Positions 61,526 to 64,000 of a stretch of 64,000 bases of DNA are shown here, one piece after another (the first letter of the stretch is position 1; each line of letters starts with the position of its first letter). Made by a program: the position numbers and the translations under genes. Below the pieces are notes generated by a model that worked only from the letters and a program-made list of their open reading frames with translations, had not been told where the DNA came from and ran no database searches. This DNA comes from Lachnospiraceae bacterium (GTDB lineage Bacteria; Bacillota; Clostridia; Lachnospirales; Lachnospiraceae): assembly GCA_028693165.1 (NCBI GenBank), contig JAQUVX010000008.1:62001-126000 (forward strand). The letters run 5' to 3'.

Positions 61526-61918
61526 ATGAAAAAAATAGTAAGTATTTTGGTTGTTGTGATGATAATAGCTTCACTTGCAGGGTGTTCACAAAAGGCAGCA
61601 GACCCAATCGTTTTACCTGATGAAAACAGCATACAATCAGTCGATATAACGGTTGATGACGAATTAGTTAATTTTACAGATATTGAGTGGATTAAGCAAT
61701 GTATGTCAAATATTGCAAACGCACAAGCAACAGCTAAAGAATCCGTAAACGATATGCCACAAGTTGATGACTATATTAAAATTGATATAAATACAAACAA
61801 TGCAGTAAGCACCTTGTTTGTGTATGAGAAAAATGACAAGTATTATATAGAGCAAGCGTATCAAGGTATTTATGAAACAGATTCATCATTCTATGAGATG
61901 TTAAAAGAATTGAAATAA
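61526..61918 (+). CDS. Secreted lipoprotein, DUF5301-like
   Basis: A 130-aa protein. Residues 1-20 are a lipoprotein signal with lipobox SLAGC (Cys20). The mature part is acidic and beta-rich: ENSIQSVDITVDDELVNFTDIEWIKQC, then IKIDINTNNAVSTLFVYEKNDKYYIEQAYQGIYET. It resembles the DUF5301 group of small Firmicute lipoproteins, whose role is unknown. AT-rich codon use differs from the housekeeping genes around it. It sits alone inside the acquired-looking block, with AGGAGGG upstream of the ATG. Confidence 0.75.
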   Translation: MKKIVSILVVVMIIASLAGCSQKAADPIVLPDENSIQSVDITVDDELVNFTDIEWIKQCMSNIANAQATAKESVNDMPQVDDYIKIDINTNNAVSTLFVYEKNDKYYIEQAYQGIYETDSSFYEMLKELK

Positions 61919-61944
61919 GTACCCATTTATCGGGCAAGTATAAT

Positions 61945-62106
61945 TCAACATCGCGGGTGGTCAAGCCAAAAACTTGCTGTCTTTGTTCCCTTTTCGCTTA
62001 CAACAGTAGCATAACTGATCATAAGACCCGGGTACTGCAGATTGCTGCATACCATGGTTCCTGCCAGTATTGCCGCAAAACTTCTTCTAAATCTTGATAT
62101 ACTCAT
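61945..62106 (-). pseudogene. Truncated 5' end of a secreted-protein gene
   Basis: A 53-codon frame with a strong GGAGGG ribosome site. The peptide begins MSISRFRRSFAAILAGTM, a signal-peptide-like basic start and hydrophobic core, continues for a short mature segment and stops at TGA (61945). Nothing after it continues the frame. Signal peptides of this form usually head large surface proteins, so this looks like a remnant cut by the AT-rich insertion; an authentic small secreted peptide is the alternative. Confidence 0.55.
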
Positions 62107-62166
62107 AGCTTTCCCTCCTGTTTTCTATTGGCTCCATTTTCTTTTTTCAAACTCTTTGAAAAATAT

Positions 62167-62227
62167 AAAAAGGCACCAACAAGGACAGCTCTCTACTCCT
62201 AGAACTGTCCTTGTTGGTGCCTTTTTA
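62167..62227. terminator. Long bidirectional terminator
   Basis: AAAAAGGCACCAACAAGGAC (+AG) at 62167-62188 pairs perfectly over 22 bp with the segment at 62205-62227, ending in T-runs. The rest of 61919-62268 holds only this and the truncated secreted-protein start. It closes the cytidylate-kinase-like gene on the minus strand and shields the AT-rich block. Confidence 0.9.
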
Positions 62228-62268
62228 TCCCTCTAAAATTACTTAGTGTCTGCGGTCTGCGGTCTGTC

Positions 62269-63327
62269 TTATTCCTGCTCCATCATCCGGCGGATCAGCT
62301 CCACCGAACCCTCGATTCCATAGCTGGAGCTGTTGATGCAGAGGTCGTAATTGCAGGGCATCCCCCATTTTGACCCCGTATAAAATCCATAATACTTCCG
62401 ATGCTTGTGATCCATCTTCTTCACCAGCCGGCGCGCCTCTTTCTCGCTCATCCCTTTGTTGATCTCCATAATACGGCGAATGCGGCGTTCCACCGGGGCC
62501 GTGATGAAGATGCTGATGTGCGGAATGTGGTTGTTGGTCAGAATCAGATCCGCACAGCGTCCCATGATCACAAAGTCTTCATTCTTACTCATATCACAGA
62601 TCAGATCACTCTGGTTGAAATAGACCGCATCCCGTTTGGACAGGCCATGGTAGCGGTTGAAATTGCGAAATGCCGTTCGGATTCCGTTCTTTTGTTCCGG
62701 GACAAAGGCACGCTGCTGATAAACGTATTCTTCTGTCCCGTCTTTTCCGGTGATTTTCTTATAGGGCGACGGAAATGCCGCCTTATCCTCGATCACATCC
62801 TGCTCCGCTTCCAGACGCTTGATTACCTCGCTGAAAATTTCCACATCATAGTAATTGATTTTCAGAGAATCCGCAAGCGTAAAGCCGATCTCACTTCCGC
62901 CACAGCCGTAGGTCCGTCCGATGCAGATGACCAGATGGTCCTGATTGGAAAATCGCTCTTTCAGATGCTTCTTTAAATTCGGCTCCAAAAGCTCCGCACG
63001 GCTCTGATCCAGAATCTCTCCCGTGCCAAAGCTGGTTGGCAGCTCGATGACGTCATGCAGAATGTTGTTGTATTCTGACATGATCATCTTGCGGCTCTCA
63101 CGGTCCGAAATCGTACGTGCCATATTGCTGATCAGCGCCAGCTGGCTTCTGAGGACATGGCTCTGATCCCGCTCCAGCATCAGACGCATCATCTCCGTCA
63201 CGCAGCGTTCCCGATCCCGGTCAAAGACTCGTCCCAGGGAAGATCCAAGCTGAATATATACTTCCGCGTCCAGATCGTAAATACGTTCTGCTAATTCGCG
63301 CATCATTTCTTCGTTATGATTCATCAT
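62269..63327 (-). CDS. Cytidylate-kinase-like (AAA_33/PF13189-type) family protein
   Basis: A 352-aa protein. The N-terminal ~130 residues are helical and charged, without a known domain. The C-terminal part has a kinase-like P-loop region VICIGRTYGCGGSEIGFTLADSL (about 133-155), then YYDVEIFSEVIKRL, RCADLILTNNH and EARRLVKKMDHKHRKYYGFYTGSKWG, which are typical of the cytidylate-kinase-like family. ATP binding is likely, but the P-loop is divergent (GRTYGCGGSE), and the substrate is not known. It starts 12 nt after the antiporter stop codon, so the two may be co-transcribed. Confidence 0.8.
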   Translation of the reverse strand: MMNHNEEMMRELAERIYDLDAEVYIQLGSSLGRVFDRDRERCVTEMMRLMLERDQSHVLRSQLALISNMARTISDRESRKMIMSEYNNILHDVIELPTSFGTGEILDQSRAELLEPNLKKHLKERFSNQDHLVICIGRTYGCGGSEIGFTLADSLKINYYDVEIFSEVIKRLEAEQDVIEDKAAFPSPYKKITGKDGTEEYVYQQRAFVPEQKNGIRTAFRNFNRYHGLSKRDAVYFNQSDLICDMSKNEDFVIMGRCADLILTNNHIPHISIFITAPVERRIRRIMEINKGMSEKEARRLVKKMDHKHRKYYGFYTGSKWGMPCNYDLCINSSSYGIEGSVELIRRMMEQE

Positions 63328-63339
63328 TCATGTCCCTCC

Positions 63340-64000
63340 CTATAAAAAGAATAATACGGTATCCAACAAAAATACCGGAATCAGGATCCGCAGGGACCAC
63401 GCCAGGTAACCGAAGAACGATGGCATACGGATACCATTTTCATCCGAAATTGCTTTTACCATCATGTTTGGCGCATTACCGATATAAGTATTCGCACCCA
63501 TAAATACGGCACCGCTGGAAATCGCCATCAACAGCTTGACCGGAACCGTTCCCAGCGCCGTGACAATGCCGCTGCCCAGTTCCATGGCTCCCGCTGTCGT
63601 CAAAAACACCAGGTAGGTCGGTGTGTTATCCAGGAAGCTGGACAGACCGCCCGTCACCCAGAACATCTGGTATGGCTCTGTAATATGCAGGCTGCCGCCC
63701 ATGGATTTGAGCAGCATCAGAGCCGGCTGCATGGTAATAAAGATCCCCACAAACAGGATTGCGACCTCACGAATCGCACCCCAGGTAAAATGGTTCTTTC
63801 TGCGGATCTCCGCATTCGTCGTCTTAAAGGAAAGAAACGCCGCAGTCAAAATAATCACGATCTCAATGATCGTCGGGTAAGGCAGATGTACTTCCTTGTA
63901 GATGGGAAGTCCCAGCACCGCCCCGGTCGCGTCCTGAAACATCGGAAGTGACGGCAGTGTTCCGCTCAGAATTACGGCAGCCACGATCATCGCCACAAAA
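63340..64000 (-). CDS. Na+/H+ antiporter-type membrane protein (3' part, 5' end outside window)
   Basis: At least 218 residues of a multi-pass membrane protein, cut by the window edge. It has repeated hydrophobic helices, FVGIFITMQPALMLL, then WVTGGLSSFLDNTPTYLVFL and GAVFMGANTYIGNAPNMMVKAISDENG. This DNTPTYLVF and GNAPN pattern is characteristic of the NhaD/CitM-like (IT superfamily) Na+/H+ antiporters. Ends with hydrophobic FLLDTVLFFL. Specific ion and start cannot be judged from this fragment. Confidence 0.8.
   Translation of the reverse strand, partial: FVAMIVAAVILSGTLPSLPMFQDATGAVLGLPIYKEVHLPYPTIIEIVIILTAAFLSFKTTNAEIRRKNHFTWGAIREVAILFVGIFITMQPALMLLKSMGGSLHITEPYQMFWVTGGLSSFLDNTPTYLVFLTTAGAMELGSGIVTALGTVPVKLLMAISSGAVFMGANTYIGNAPNMMVKAISDENGIRMPSFFGYLAWSLRILIPVFLLDTVLFFL

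Noticed and set aside
61776..61964. Small minus-strand frame across the lipoprotein gene end
   Set aside because: Overlaps the lipoprotein coding region and has no ribosome site.
60240..62230. Possible prophage or integrative element with attachment repeats
   Set aside because: No integrase, no phage genes, and no second copy of the tRNA 3' end found by eye.
1..64000. CRISPR arrays, rRNA operons, insertion sequences
   Set aside because: No regularly spaced repeats, no rRNA sequence and no transposase with terminal inverted repeats were seen; the Rpn protein alone is not evidence of an active element.

Overview
The window looks like a chromosomal stretch from a spore-forming anaerobic Clostridia, most likely a Lachnospiraceae-type Firmicute. 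I base this on spoIVA, a pyrophosphate-type phosphofructokinase, LL-diaminopimelate aminotransferase, the Pta-AckA acetate route, AGGAGG-type ribosome binding sites, consensus sigma-A promoters with 17-nt spacers, and Firmicute housekeeping gene orders. I cannot name the genus from sequence alone. Base composition is moderate (roughly half GC by eye) except for an AT-rich island near 60.2-62.2 kb. Most genes are on the minus strand. Plus-strand genes are prs, a pfkB-type kinase, a thioredoxin-reductase-like gene, tmcAL, dapL, tRNA-Leu and a lipoprotein.

Layout. 0-6.4 kb: a small membrane protein, an LprI-like protein, RNase HI, a beta-CASP nuclease, SpoIVA, an HD hydrolase and PPi-PFK. 6.5-11.4 kb: a complete branched-chain amino acid (Liv) ABC transporter, with livK and livHMGF served by separate promoters. 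11.5-15.9 kb: gpsA-plsY-der-DUF512. 16-17.2 kb: prs, divergent from DUF512. 17.3-24.9 kb: the ribosome/secretion cluster ylxM-ffh-rpsP-khpA-rimM-trmD, rplS, lepB-rbgA-rnhB-yraN-pgeF. 24.9-28 kb: nth, an M20 amidohydrolase and a sugar kinase. 28-32.1 kb: a polyamine-type ABC importer behind an attenuator-like leader. 32.1-36 kb: an amidohydrolase, a ClC transporter and threonine deaminase. 36-42.6 kb: plsX-acpP-rnc-smc-ftsY.

42.7-45.8 kb: an aryl-sulfate sulfotransferase, a thioredoxin with a CHVC site, and a divergently transcribed thioredoxin-reductase-like flavoprotein with a degenerate thioredoxin tail. This block lies between plsX and rpmF-DUF177, which are often close neighbours. 45.8-50.4 kb: rpmF-DUF177, ackA-pta and tmcAL. 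50.3-58.8 kb: a long operon from an anti-sigma-like protein and polA down to coaE, walJ, an ACT protein, a UPF0210 protein and a methyltransferase. 58.9-60.2 kb: dapL and tRNA-Leu(CAA). 60.2-62.2 kb: an AT-rich accessory block with an Rpn-type nuclease, a lipoprotein and a truncated secreted-protein start. 62.3-64 kb: a cytidylate-kinase-like protein and the 3' part of an Na+/H+ antiporter-type gene that runs off the window.

How it fits together. plsX, acpP, plsY and gpsA supply early phospholipid synthesis. ffh, ftsY and lepB supply co-translational export. rpsP, rplS, rpmF, rimM, trmD, der and rbgA supply ribosomes and tRNA. The two ABC systems, the deaminases and peptidases, and Pta-AckA point to an amino-acid- and sugar-fermenting lifestyle. 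The most unusual parts are the sulfotransferase/thiol-redox cluster and several 5' leaders with apparent regulatory structure.
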